A stretch of 31,311 nt of DNA, from the NCBI GenBank assembly GCA_045658985.1, contig JAZOWC010000010.1:1-31311 (forward strand), written 5' to 3'. Under the pieces are notes generated by a model. The model worked only from the letters and a program-made list of their open reading frames with translations. It did not search any database and had not been told where the DNA came from. Below, piece by piece: positions 7,745 through 15,218 of the stretch; the first letter of the stretch is position 1; each line of letters opens with the position of its first letter. Position numbers and translations under genes: made by a program. This stretch comes from RGIG3513 sp045658985. Its GTDB lineage: Bacteria; Bacillota; Clostridia; Oscillospirales; Butyricicoccaceae.

Positions 7745-8584
7745 ATGGAAAAAAACAAGCAGCTCCGCGTCTTTGCGGAGGAGATCAGAGTCGAAACTCT
7801 CCGCGAACTTGCTCACCTGGGCTTTGGCCACGTTGGCGGCGCAATGAGCATCGTTGAACTTCTTGCTGTCCTTTATGGCAAGGAGATGCGCGTAGACCCC
7901 AAGAATCCCAAGTGGGAAGACCGCGACCGTCTTATTGTTTCCAAAGGCCATGCAGGCCCCGTTATCTATGCCACACTGGCACTGATGGGCTTCTTCCCCA
8001 AAGAAGTCCTGCTCACCCTCAATCAGGGCGGCACCATCCTCCCCAGCCACTGCGACGGTACCAAGACCCCCGGTGTTGATATGACCACCGGCAGCCTCGG
8101 TCAGGGTATCTCCACCGCCTGCGGCGTGGCTCTGGGCAACAAGACTCAGAAAAAAGACGCCTACACCTATCTCATCCTCGGCGACGGTGAGTGCAACGAG
8201 GGTCAGGTCTGGGAGGGCGCAGCATTCGCTCCCCACTTCGGCCTCGATCACCTGATCGCATTCGTCGACCTGAACAAACAGCAGCTTGACGGTGCCTGCG
8301 ACGACGTTCTGTATATGGGCGACATGGTGGACAAGTGGACCTCCTTCGGCTGGAACACCGTCAAAGTCAACGGCCACGACATTGATGCTCTCGTTGAGGC
8401 CGTCGAGAACGCCAAGAAGCAGACCGGCAAGCCCTCCATGATCATCCTCGACACCATCAAGGGTCACGGCTGCGAGCTGGCTGAGAATACCTTCCCCTGC
8501 CATCATATCGCGTTCAAGCCCGAGGATATCGCTCCCAGCATCGCAAAGGCCGAGGCAGTGCTCGACGCTGCCCGCAAGGCATAA
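7745..8584 (+). CDS. Transketolase, N-terminal (thiamine diphosphate-binding) subunit
   Basis: This 279-residue protein corresponds to the first half of transketolase, which moves two-carbon ketol units between sugar phosphates in the pentose phosphate pathway. The ThDP/Mg motif GDGECNEGQVWEGA begins near residue 145, with the metal-binding Asn (N180, in DLNKQQ) about 30 residues on. GHVGGAMS and SKGHAGPVIYA are family signatures. The ATG at 7745 is chosen over upstream in-frame starts because it follows AGCAGGTG and lies downstream of the promoter. The C-terminal subunit starts 13 bases after this stop; both are needed for an active enzyme in organisms with the split form. Confidence 0.95.
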   Translation: MEKNKQLRVFAEEIRVETLRELAHLGFGHVGGAMSIVELLAVLYGKEMRVDPKNPKWEDRDRLIVSKGHAGPVIYATLALMGFFPKEVLLTLNQGGTILPSHCDGTKTPGVDMTTGSLGQGISTACGVALGNKTQKKDAYTYLILGDGECNEGQVWEGAAFAPHFGLDHLIAFVDLNKQQLDGACDDVLYMGDMVDKWTSFGWNTVKVNGHDIDALVEAVENAKKQTGKPSMIILDTIKGHGCELAENTFPCHHIAFKPEDIAPSIAKAEAVLDAARKA

Positions 8585-8597
8585 GGAGGGCAACACT

Positions 8598-9560
8598 ATG
8601 TACAAAGTAAAATCCAATCTCGAAAAAGAAACTCTCGAAATGCGTGCCGCATACGCAGGCACCCTCTGCGAGCTTGCCGAAAAGAACGACAAGATCTGCA
8701 TTCTGGACGCCGACCTGGTGGGCTCCAGCGGTGTCAAGCCTTTCTTCAAAGCCTTCCCCGACCGCGCATTCGACTGCGGCATTCAGGAGAGTAATATGAT
8801 CGGCGTAGCAGCCGGCCTGTCCTCTGTGGGTATGATCCCCTTTGCACACTCCTTTGGCCCCTTTGCTTCCCGCAGAGTTGTTGACCAGATCTTTATCTCC
8901 TGCGCATACGCCAAGCAGAACGTCAAGATCCTCGGCTCGGACGCAGGTGTCACCGCAGCATACAACGGCGGCACACATATGCCCTTCGAGGATATGGGCT
9001 GCCTCAACAGTATTGCAGGCATCACCCTCGTTGAGCCCACCGACAGCGTTATGGTCAAGTGGCTGGTCAAAAAGCTTGCCGAGACCTACGGCGTACAGTA
9101 CATCCGTATGAACCGCAAGCTGAGCTACGGCGTGTTTGAAGAAGGCAGCGAGTTCGAGCTGGGCAAAGCCGCCACCCTCCGCGACGGCACAGACGTATGT
9201 ATCGTAGCATCGGGCATTATGGTCGAAGTCGCACTCCGCGCCGCCGACGAGCTCAAGAAAGAAGGCATCTCCGCCGCAGTGCTCAATACCTTCACATGGA
9301 AGCCCATGGACGAAGAAGCTCTGGCTCTCTACAGCAAGAAGTGCGGCTGCTTCGTCACCGCAGAGAACCACAACGTAGTGGGCGGTCTGGGCAGCATCGT
9401 ATCTGCCGCTCTGGCCAAAACCGTTCCCGCACCCGTTGAAATGGTCGGCATCTACGATACATTCGGTGAGGTCGGTACCGAGGCATTCCTCCGCGAGAGA
9501 TTTGACCTGACCCCCGCCGCAGTAGTGGCCGCCGCAAAGCGCGCCATCGCAAGAAAGTAA
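8598..9560 (+). CDS. Transketolase, C-terminal subunit
   Basis: This 320-residue protein has the pyrimidine-binding domain (about 10-180) and the C-terminal domain (about 195-315) of transketolase. DCGIQESNMIGVAAGLSSVG contains the Glu that activates thiamine diphosphate, and PFAHSFGPFASRRVVDQI is a further family block. It pairs with the subunit just upstream. AAGGAGG precedes the ATG. The two genes form a closed operon with a promoter at 7664 and a terminator at 9575. Confidence 0.95.
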   Translation: MYKVKSNLEKETLEMRAAYAGTLCELAEKNDKICILDADLVGSSGVKPFFKAFPDRAFDCGIQESNMIGVAAGLSSVGMIPFAHSFGPFASRRVVDQIFISCAYAKQNVKILGSDAGVTAAYNGGTHMPFEDMGCLNSIAGITLVEPTDSVMVKWLVKKLAETYGVQYIRMNRKLSYGVFEEGSEFELGKAATLRDGTDVCIVASGIMVEVALRAADELKKEGISAAVLNTFTWKPMDEEALALYSKKCGCFVTAENHNVVGGLGSIVSAALAKTVPAPVEMVGIYDTFGEVGTEAFLRERFDLTPAAVVAAAKRAIARK

Positions 9561-9574
9561 AAGTAAATATAACC

Positions 9575-9614
9575 AAAAAGCAGAGAGTTCACCCGTTGAA
9601 CCCTCTGCTTTTTT
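9575..9614 (+). terminator. Rho-independent terminator of the transketolase operon
   Basis: AAAAAGCAGAG (9575-9585) and CTCTGCTTTTT (9603-9613) form the outer stem, with GTTCA/TGAAC continuing inward. A T run follows. Confidence 0.9.
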
Positions 9615-9828
9615 ATTTGATACAATACTCTCCCCGCAAGCCTCCCCCGTCTTCCCACATAAAGCCTTCTCCTATGAGGTAGCGAAGCGGCGCGAGCGCA
9701 ATGAATAACAGTCCGGTGGACTGTTAGAACGCGAGCGTGACCGAGCCGCAGCGAGACAGGTGTCAGCCGAAGGCTGACGGATGAGGTGGATGCTTTCTTT
9801 TTGCATCTTGCCTAATCTTCGCCACCCC

Positions 9829-9851
9829 GTAGGGGCGATCATTGATCGCCC
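9829..9851 (+). repeat. GTAG REP hairpin
   Basis: GTAGGGGCGATCATTGATCG then CCC. The GGGCGATCA/TGATCGCCC stem has almost no loop. It is identical to the minus-strand unit at 425-447, more than 9 kb away. Confidence 0.75.
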
Positions 9852-9888
9852 GCAATATTCGCGGAAAAACACAATCTTCGCCACCGTT

Positions 9889-9915
9889 GTAGGGGGCGGC
9901 GTCCGGGGCGTCCCC
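9889..9915 (+). repeat. GTAG REP hairpin
   Basis: GTAGGGGGCGGCGTCCGGGG then CGTCCCC. It is a close relative of the unit at 349-374 in the other orientation. Confidence 0.65.
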
Positions 9916-10401
9916 ACAAAAAGCCTCCCTCTGACGACGGGCGCGACGCGTTAAAAAAACAAGCCGGTGGCTTGTTTTTAGCCAAAGCGGGGAGCAATCT
10001 GTGATTGCGACCGGTGGATTTTGCGTAGCAAAAGACGGAGGGAGAGAAAAAACACATCCTCCCGCCAAGAATACGGTGTGGTGCTGCCATCTATCCCCGG
10101 GTGGTTGCATGCTCGGACTCACGCGTGACTGTCCCCGCGGCGAGTGCCGCGGAACTAATGAATTGTTCGGGGTCCCCGCGAGACTTGTCTCGTGGGGCAT
10201 ATAAAAAGTCACCAAAACCAGTGGGGGACCCGGTATGGCTAAGAGGCTCAAGGTCCCCCACACCCCCTGTTCGCTTGCTCCACCCGAAGAATGGAGGCAC
10301 AGTTATTCTTGTGATGGATCACGCGATCTGCGGATCGCATACATCCACTGCCACAGAATAAGATCGCACAATAAATCCTCTGCGCGGCAAGCTCGGCTAC
10401 T

Positions 10402-10706
10402 AACCTGAGCAAGTGCCGCAGATATATAGTTTGTCTTTTCGACCCTGTTGCAACTAGGGCTCTGTCATCGTTCGCATCGCTCACTCGCCAATCGCCAAGT
10501 TGCGGCCACTCGCTCAGGTCGCTGCATCCGCCCCCGGCGGCGCTCCCATCACTCACCACGCTTCGCTCATCCTTGCGGCAGAACGGCAATCTAACAAGCT
10601 TTCTGCCACAGAACAAACCTGCACAAACTTGCCGCAAGACATCCGCTCGTTGTAAAACCTCAAAGACATCTGCAACCGCCGCGCGAGGATTTATACTAAA
10701 GGGACG
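10402..10706 (+). repeat. Long intergenic repeat, copy B
   Basis: Second copy of the repeat at 1-193, with about 110 extra bases (roughly 10442-10560) between TTTGTCTTTTCG and CTTCGCTCATCC. GTAG REPs follow copy B directly at 10714 and 10744, and a REP also follows copy A at 284, so the same elements are arranged alike at two places. Confidence 0.8.
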
Positions 10707-10713
10707 GGGGATT

Positions 10714-10770
10714 GTAGGGCGAGAACTTGCTCCCGCCGTTTTTGTAGGGGAGGGTCTCCGTGCCCTCCCG
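10714..10770 (+). repeat. Two tandem GTAG REPs
   Basis: Unit one (10714-10737) is GTAGGGCGAG...CTCCCGCC. Unit two (10744-10770) is GTAG, GGGAGGG, a loop and CCCTCCC, near-identical to 284-310. Confidence 0.65.
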
Positions 10771-10908
10771 AAGCCCCCGTCCCCCGCAAAAAGCCTTCTC
10801 CTATGAGGAGAAGGGGGACCGCTTGCGGTGGATGAGGTGAAACCCCGCTCCCTCGGTCATCCTAAGCGGAGCGGCAAAACTTCACTTGCCCTTTGGGCAA
10901 ACTTAGTT

Positions 10909-10949
10909 AATGGGCACGCCTGAAAACTGCGTTTTCGGGCGCGCCCATT
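10909..10949. repeat. GC-rich hairpin downstream of the radical SAM gene
   Basis: AATGGGCACGCCTGAAAAC and GTTTTCGGGCGCGCCCATT pair around a 3-base loop with one or two mismatches. It lies 36 bases past the radical SAM stop on the minus strand. It has no T run, so a role in 3'-end protection is as likely as termination. Confidence 0.5.
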
Positions 10950-10985
10950 GGCACTCTGTGTCTTTTATTATATCCAAGTTTCCCA

Positions 10986-11858
10986 TTACACTCCCGTCAG
11001 GTCAAAGGGCGGGGTGTATTCTTCTTTTGCGCTGGAGCGTTCCTGCATAAATCCGCGAAATCCCAGCTTTGCGGCGTGCTCTGCCACCCGATTGTACTCA
11101 AAGGTAGTCACCCGGCGGTTTATTTCGGGGTAGTTGCGGCAGTTGTCGGTGGGGGTGAACTGGCTCATGAGGCTGAGCAGGAATCCGTCCCGCGGCAGAG
11201 CGCGGCTGAGCTCGTCCAGCACGCGGATGCTGTCCTCGCGGTGACCGGGCAGCACCAGATGCCGCACGATCAGGCCCTTTTGCATCACGCCGTCTGCATC
11301 CATGACAATTTCGGGCTGCATTTGGTGCATCTTTTTGATTGCGGCCAGCGCCACCTCAAAATAATCGGGCGCCGCCATATATCTTCGGCCTATATCAGCG
11401 GACACGCACTTGAGGTCGGGCATAAATATCTGCGCCTTGCCCCGCCATTTTTCCAGAGTTTCCGCCCTTTCGTAGCCGCCGGTGTTGACTGCCACGGGGA
11501 TATTAAGCTGCGCCCTCTCCAGCGCCTCAATGATTTGGTCTGTGTACTGGGTGGGGGAGACCAGATTGATATTGTGAGCCCCCTGCGCCTGCAGATTTTC
11601 GAATATCCCCGCAAGCTCCACGGAGCTTATCTCCTTGCCCACGCCACCGCGGGAGATGACCCTGTTCTGGCAAAAAACGCAGCCCAGCGGGCAGCCGCTG
11701 AAGAACACCGTGCCCGACCCCCGTGTGCCGCTTATGCAGGGTTCTTCCCAATGGTGCAGAGCGGCACGGGCCACCTTGAGGGCGGCGGGGGAGGTGCAGA
11801 CTCCGAGCCTCAGGCTGCGGTCAATATTGCATTGTCTGGGACAAAGATTGCAGTTCAT
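10986..11858 (-). CDS. Radical SAM protein, PflX / PFL-activase-like family
   Basis: This 290-residue iron-sulfur protein has the radical SAM triad CPLGCVFC (CxxxCxxC, about residues 56-63), which binds the 4Fe-4S cluster that cleaves S-adenosylmethionine. A second N-terminal cysteine set, CNLCPRQCN plus GVC, is typical of the PflX group (COG1313). The target is unknown; members resemble pyruvate formate-lyase activases but no glycyl radical enzyme is nearby. The start at 11858 is chosen because GAGGTAACGGCT precedes the ATG and CNLCPRQC is the conserved N terminus. It is divergent from the NAD synthase gene. Confidence 0.88.
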   Translation of the reverse strand: MNCNLCPRQCNIDRSLRLGVCTSPAALKVARAALHHWEEPCISGTRGSGTVFFSGCPLGCVFCQNRVISRGGVGKEISSVELAGIFENLQAQGAHNINLVSPTQYTDQIIEALERAQLNIPVAVNTGGYERAETLEKWRGKAQIFMPDLKCVSADIGRRYMAAPDYFEVALAAIKKMHQMQPEIVMDADGVMQKGLIVRHLVLPGHREDSIRVLDELSRALPRDGFLLSLMSQFTPTDNCRNYPEINRRVTTFEYNRVAEHAAKLGFRGFMQERSSAKEEYTPPFDLTGV

Positions 11859-11890
11859 AGCCGTTACCTCACGATTTTTCTCATAAACGG

Positions 11891-11942
11891 AGTATAGCAT
11901 ACAAGACAGTGTATTTACAACGAAAACCCGCGGTGCTATAAT
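11891..11942. promoter_or_regulatory. Overlapping divergent promoters, radical SAM gene and NAD synthase
   Basis: Plus strand: TTTACA (11914-11919), 17 bp, TATAAT (11937-11942), for NAD synthase. Minus strand: TTGTAA (11915-11920), 18 bp, TATACT (11891-11896), for the radical SAM gene. The two -35 elements occupy the same bases, so polymerases compete for the site. Confidence 0.7.
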
Positions 11943-11979
11943 AAAAGAAATACAAATCTTGCGCCAAAGGAATGATTTG

Positions 11980-13791
11980 ATGCAATACGGATTGATAAGA
12001 ACGGCCGTTCTGGCCCCAAAAATGAAGGTCGCCGACCCCATGTATAACGCCGCTTCTGCTGCTGATGCCGTGCGCTCCGCCGCCGAAGAGGGCGCTCAGC
12101 TGATCGTTCTGCCCCGTCTGTTTCTGACCGGCGGCAGCTGCGGAAGTCTGTTTAACACAGCAGCGCTGCTGCACAAAGCCGAGCAGGCTCTGGATGAGTT
12201 TGTTCAGGCCACAGCCGGGCTGGACTGCATAGCTGTAGTCGGTCTGCCTGTCAGCTATCGCGGCAGAGTGCTGGACTGCGCCGCCGCAGTGTGCCGCGGC
12301 GAGATAGTGGGCATCACCTGCGCCTGCGCACCTGCCGCTCCCTTCTGCGAGGGGGTTGAGGGCGTGGTTACACTGTGCGGCCGTCAGGTGCCCATGGCCA
12401 CCGACACCGTCTACCGCTGCGTGAGTGCACCCGAACTGAGCTTTAATATCGAGATCGGCGAGACCCTCCCCGCGTTGGCACCCGTTACCGTGCATCTTGA
12501 TGCTGCCCCCGAGACCGTGTTTGCTCACGACCGCCGCTACAACGCGGCGCTGACCCGTACCCACCAGAGCGGCGGCGCTATGATAGTCTGCGCCTGCCCC
12601 GAGGGTGAGAGCACCACCGATTTTGTATATTCGGGCGCCTGCCTCATTGCCGAAAAGGGCGTCATTCTGGCCGAAAGCCTGCCCTTTGAGGGCGGCAAAG
12701 CCGTCAGCGAAATAGATTTTGAGCTTGCAAACCGCTCCTGCCGCTGTGAGACCGACACCTTTGAGGTGGAGTTTGACCTGTCTGCCTGCGAGCTGACTTT
12801 GCCCCTGCGCCGCCCGATAGAAAAAGACCCCTTTGTCCCCTCCTATACCGACCGCGACAGTCTGTGCCGCCGCATCCTCGAGCTGCAGGCGCGAGGTCTT
12901 GCCCGCCGTATGGCTCACACAAAGGCCAAAGCCGTGGTGCTGGGTATTTCGGGCGGACTTGACTCCACTCTTGCTCTGCTTGTTGCCGTCCGCGCCTGCG
13001 AGATACTGGGCAAGCCGGTTGATACCGTTCAGGCGGTGACCATGCCCTGCTTCGGCACCAGCAAGCGCACCAAAACCAACGCCGAAAAGCTCTGTGAGCA
13101 GCTCAATGTCCCCCTGCGTCAGGTCAACATCACCGCCGCGGTCAAGCGGCACTTCCTCGACATCGGTCACGACGGCGTAACCACCGATGCCGCATTCGAG
13201 AACTCTCAGGCCCGTGAGCGCACTCAGGTGCTGATGGATCTGGCCAATATGCTTGGCGGCTTTGTTATCGGTACGGGCGACCTCAGCGAGCTTGCTCTCG
13301 GCTGGGCCACCTACAACGGCGACCATATGAGCGCCTACGCCGTCAACGCCGACGTACCCAAAACCACCATCCGCCACGTGGTCGAATACTGCGCCAGGAT
13401 GTCCGAAGATCCCGCCCTGAGCGAGACCCTCCGTGATATTATCGGCACTCCCGTCAGCCCCGAACTGCTGCCCCTCACCGGCAAAGAGAGCGACCAGAAG
13501 ACCGAAGACATCGTCGGCCCCTATGAGCTCCACGACTTCTATCTGTACAACCTGCTCAAAAACGGCTACACCCCCCACAAGATCGGCTGGCTGGCACGTC
13601 AGGCCTTTGAGGGTGAATACTCCGCCGAGACTGTGGACAAGTGGCTGAGCACATTTATGCGCCGATTCGTCTCCCAGCAGTTCAAGCGCTCCTGCATGCC
13701 GGACGGTCCTGCGGTGTTTGACTTCTCTCTGTCGCCCAGAGCGGGATTCAACTTCCCCAGCGACGCCAGCGGCGAAGTGCTGAAATACTGA
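11980..13791 (+). CDS. nadE: NAD+ synthase with a degenerate glutaminase domain
   Basis: This 603-residue protein has the two-domain layout of glutamine-dependent NAD+ synthase: a nitrilase-fold domain (about 1-275) and a synthase domain (about 290-603). The synthase domain has the ATP P-loop GISGGLDSTLALL (324-329 core) and GTGDLSELALGWATYNGDHMS, so it should amidate deamido-NAD+. The nitrilase triad appears lost. The Glu of the PELxLTGY block is Arg46 (PRLFLTGG). The PK block after GIV reads GITCACAPAAP with no Lys. The Cys of the CEDxW block is Gly160 (IEIGETLP). GESTTDF is kept. Expected activity is ammonia-dependent. ATG at 11980 follows AAAGGA. Confidence 0.92.
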   Translation: MQYGLIRTAVLAPKMKVADPMYNAASAADAVRSAAEEGAQLIVLPRLFLTGGSCGSLFNTAALLHKAEQALDEFVQATAGLDCIAVVGLPVSYRGRVLDCAAAVCRGEIVGITCACAPAAPFCEGVEGVVTLCGRQVPMATDTVYRCVSAPELSFNIEIGETLPALAPVTVHLDAAPETVFAHDRRYNAALTRTHQSGGAMIVCACPEGESTTDFVYSGACLIAEKGVILAESLPFEGGKAVSEIDFELANRSCRCETDTFEVEFDLSACELTLPLRRPIEKDPFVPSYTDRDSLCRRILELQARGLARRMAHTKAKAVVLGISGGLDSTLALLVAVRACEILGKPVDTVQAVTMPCFGTSKRTKTNAEKLCEQLNVPLRQVNITAAVKRHFLDIGHDGVTTDAAFENSQARERTQVLMDLANMLGGFVIGTGDLSELALGWATYNGDHMSAYAVNADVPKTTIRHVVEYCARMSEDPALSETLRDIIGTPVSPELLPLTGKESDQKTEDIVGPYELHDFYLYNLLKNGYTPHKIGWLARQAFEGEYSAETVDKWLSTFMRRFVSQQFKRSCMPDGPAVFDFSLSPRAGFNFPSDASGEVLKY

Positions 13792-13802
13792 AAAACACTG
13801 AC

Positions 13803-13826
13803 AAGGTTGCCCTCTTGGGCAACCTT
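13803..13826. other. Hairpin after NAD synthase gene
   Basis: AAGGTTGCCC, loop TCTT, GGGCAACCTT: a perfect 10-bp stem 11 bases past the stop. No T run follows, so it may be a weak terminator or a 3'-end stabiliser. Confidence 0.6.
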
Positions 13827-13852
13827 GAAACATATACAAAGAGGTGATCACG

Positions 13853-14362
13853 GTGCATAGAACAAAAGAGCTGCCCCAGAGACAAGCCGCACGGCTGCAA
13901 AACTATGATTACGGCAGCTGCGGCGCATATTTTGTAACCATCTGCACCCAAAACCGCAGAAGCATCCTCTCTGCCATCGTAGGGGAGGGGTCTCCCCTCC
14001 CGCAATTATCACCGTACGGACAGATTGCCGATGAATGGATAAAAAAACTGCCCGACAAGTACTCCAAAATGTCGGTTGACTGTTACGTAATAATGCCCAA
14101 CCATATACATTTGCTGATATCGGTCAACCAAGACGACGGGAGGGGAAACCCCTCCCCTACGCTCAACGAGGTAATGGGATGGCTGAAATATCAAATGACC
14201 AAAGAGATAAATGCGGCGGCGGGAAAAAGCTGTGAAAAGATCTTTCAGCGTTCATTTTTTGACCATATAATCCGAAATCAAGCCGACGACCTTGATACTT
14301 ACCGATACATACTCGAAAACCCTTTGAAATGGCAGTTGGATGAACTGTACAGCACAAACTAA
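13853..14362 (+). CDS. REP-associated tyrosine transposase (RAYT, Y1/HUH family)
   Basis: This 169-residue single-strand transposase belongs to the IS200/Y1 superfamily. GAYFVTICTQNR begins the fold. The HUH metal motif is PNHIHLL (H84, H86). FFDHIIRNQADDLDTYRYILENPLKW contains the likely catalytic tyrosine (Y152, or Y150) and the typical NP-K/W end. RAYTs are single-copy, lack the flanking ends of IS200, and are thought to move REP hairpins. Two GTAG REPs are embedded in frame, encoding about residues 43-50 and 95-102. GTG at 13853 is chosen because AGAGG lies 8 bases upstream; GTG 13844 is an alternative. GTAG REPs are spread over this window, which supports the assignment. Confidence 0.85.
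   Translation: MHRTKELPQRQAARLQNYDYGSCGAYFVTICTQNRRSILSAIVGEGSPLPQLSPYGQIADEWIKKLPDKYSKMSVDCYVIMPNHIHLLISVNQDDGRGNPSPTLNEVMGWLKYQMTKEINAAAGKSCEKIFQRSFFDHIIRNQADDLDTYRYILENPLKWQLDELYSTN
13979..14001 (+). repeat. GTAG REP inside the transposase gene, unit 1
   Basis: GTAGG followed by GGGAGGGG, TCT and CCCCTCCC (8-bp stem). It is translated as GEGSPLP, upstream of the HUH motif. Confidence 0.8.
14138..14160 (-). repeat. GTAG REP inside the transposase gene, unit 2 (inverted)
   Basis: On the minus strand it reads GTAGG, GGAGGGG, TTT and CCCCTCCC. It is the inverted partner of 13979-14001 and differs almost only in the loop. It is translated as GRGNPSP, just after the HUH motif. Confidence 0.8.
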
Positions 14363-14377
14363 AACACCCACCTGACG

Positions 14378-14406
14378 TTGACCGATGCAGACTTTTATGG
14401 TATCAT
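14378..14406 (+). promoter_or_regulatory. SigA-type promoter of the first small membrane protein
   Basis: TTGACC (14378-14383), 17 bp, TATCAT (14401-14406). It predicts a leader of about 140 nt before the GTG at 14553, containing the long hairpin at 14441-14506. Confidence 0.65.
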
Positions 14407-14440
14407 AAAAGAAAAAGGCCTGCGGCATACGCCACGACCG

Positions 14441-14506
14441 TCCATAAGAACTGTAAAATGACCGCAGCTTTATAAAAAAGCGCGGTCATTTGTGCATTCT
14501 TATGGA
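14441..14506 (+). promoter_or_regulatory. Long structured hairpin in the 5' leader
   Basis: TCCATAAGAA pairs with TTCTTATGGA (10 bp). Inside, AAATGACCGC pairs with GCGGTCATTT (10 bp), and then GCTTT pairs with AAAGC. CTTTTTGCCGTTTTT follows. It could be an attenuator or terminator in the leader of the next gene, a small RNA, or a MITE relic of the adjacent transposase. No known riboswitch class was recognised. Confidence 0.55.
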
Positions 14507-14552
14507 ACTTTTTGCCGTTTTTGCAGTCAAATAACCAAAAGGAGTGATAAAT

Positions 14553-14927
14553 GTGCTGAAAAAAAGAATCATCCCCCTGATCTGCCTGATTATCGTTTCT
14601 GTTGCCGCAGCCGTGTTATCACTGCTTATGCTTCACCGTGGCGGCTCGGAACACACAGAACCCTCTCTGCAGGAGGTTTATGACGAGATAAATGCCGCCC
14701 GTGCCGCGGTACGCAGGATCAAAACACCTGAGACCGCCAAGTATTTTATCAGCGGTGCCCCGGAGGTCATATACGATATTCAGAACTGCATTATTTCACA
14801 CGAAGATAACCAAATAAAAGTGATACTGAACTATCTGAACGACGACAGACTCAAAGTATTGAAAAAAGTCTTCCCGTACGATTGTATTGTCTATGAAAGA
14901 GAGCAGCATCCCGCTGCCCCCGCCTGA
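14553..14927 (+). CDS. Small membrane-anchored protein, island family member 1
   Basis: This protein of about 124 residues is of unknown function. KKRIIPLICL starts a single transmembrane helix (about 4-26), followed by an outside domain. The C-terminal module LNDDRLKVLKKVFPYDC is shared with the products at 15219, 16103 and 16568. The first ~35 bases of coding sequence are nearly identical to those of members 2 and 3, so duplication was recent or the N terminus is under strong constraint. GTG at 14553 is preferred because AAAAGGAG lies 8 bases upstream and it matches the start of member 2. The GTG at 14544 is an alternative. It has its own promoter. Confidence 0.65.
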   Translation: MLKKRIIPLICLIIVSVAAAVLSLLMLHRGGSEHTEPSLQEVYDEINAARAAVRRIKTPETAKYFISGAPEVIYDIQNCIISHEDNQIKVILNYLNDDRLKVLKKVFPYDCIVYEREQHPAAPA

Positions 14928-15052
14928 TGCTGTTCACATTAGCTATGCCACTTTTTTCTTTACGCGAGGATCAGAGCACAAAAAACAAACTCCTCTAAAT
15001 ACTCTGTCTGATGATTGTGAGCTGAAATATTTTTAATTTTTTTGCGGACAGG

Positions 15053-15212
15053 TGTCCAATTTTGCCCCTCTTTGTCGTATATATGTATGAAGGGGTAAAT
15101 GTTATTCGACCTTTTGCCTTCTTCAATCATAATGCGGAGGTGGTAATATGGTTTAGCAAACGGGTAATATCAACATACAGGCTATTAAGAACGACATCAA
15201 AATCAAGGAGGT
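15053..15212 (+). promoter_or_regulatory. Duplicated promoter-leader module, copy 1
   Basis: About 160 bp match 17716-17872 at high identity. It starts TGTCCAATTTTGCCCCTC, then GTCGTATATA, and ends in AAGGAGGT, which serves as the ribosome site of the gene at 15219. TGTCCA and CGTATA are 17 bp apart, resembling an ECF sigma factor promoter rather than a SigA one. Inside, GGAGGTGGTAATATGGTTTAG is a strong ribosome site in front of a three-codon ATG-GTT-TAG, conserved in both copies. Longer frames are not conserved because of single-base indels. Confidence 0.65.
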
Positions 15213-15218
15213 CTTTCA

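Larger units (their letters stand above)
9615..10985. other. 1.4-kb intergenic repeat region without a gene
   Basis: No frame here resembles a protein. The region holds a variant of the AAGCCTTCTCCTATGAGG...GGATGAGGTG repeat (9663-9788), a second GC-rich repeat block starting GCCTCCCTCTGACG (about 9923-10045), and several hairpins. Two examples are CCGCGGCGAGTGCCGCGG near 10135 and CCCCGCGAGAC/GTCTCGTGGGG near 10174-10197. Long repeat copy B and four GTAG REPs are also here. It looks like a landing pad for non-autonomous elements between the transketolase operon and the radical SAM gene. Confidence 0.7.

Noticed and set aside
9615..10985. CRISPR array in the repeat-rich gap
   Set aside because: Repeats are hairpin elements of different types at irregular spacing; no regular repeat-spacer units and no cas genes.
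11881..13851. A 656-codon open frame on minus
   Set aside because: Antisense shadow of NAD synthase, which has clear motifs on plus.
13844..14362. Complete IS200/IS605 insertion sequence
   Set aside because: No tnpB/IscB partner was seen, and no second copy in the window. The HUH protein with GTAG hairpins fits a domesticated RAYT better.
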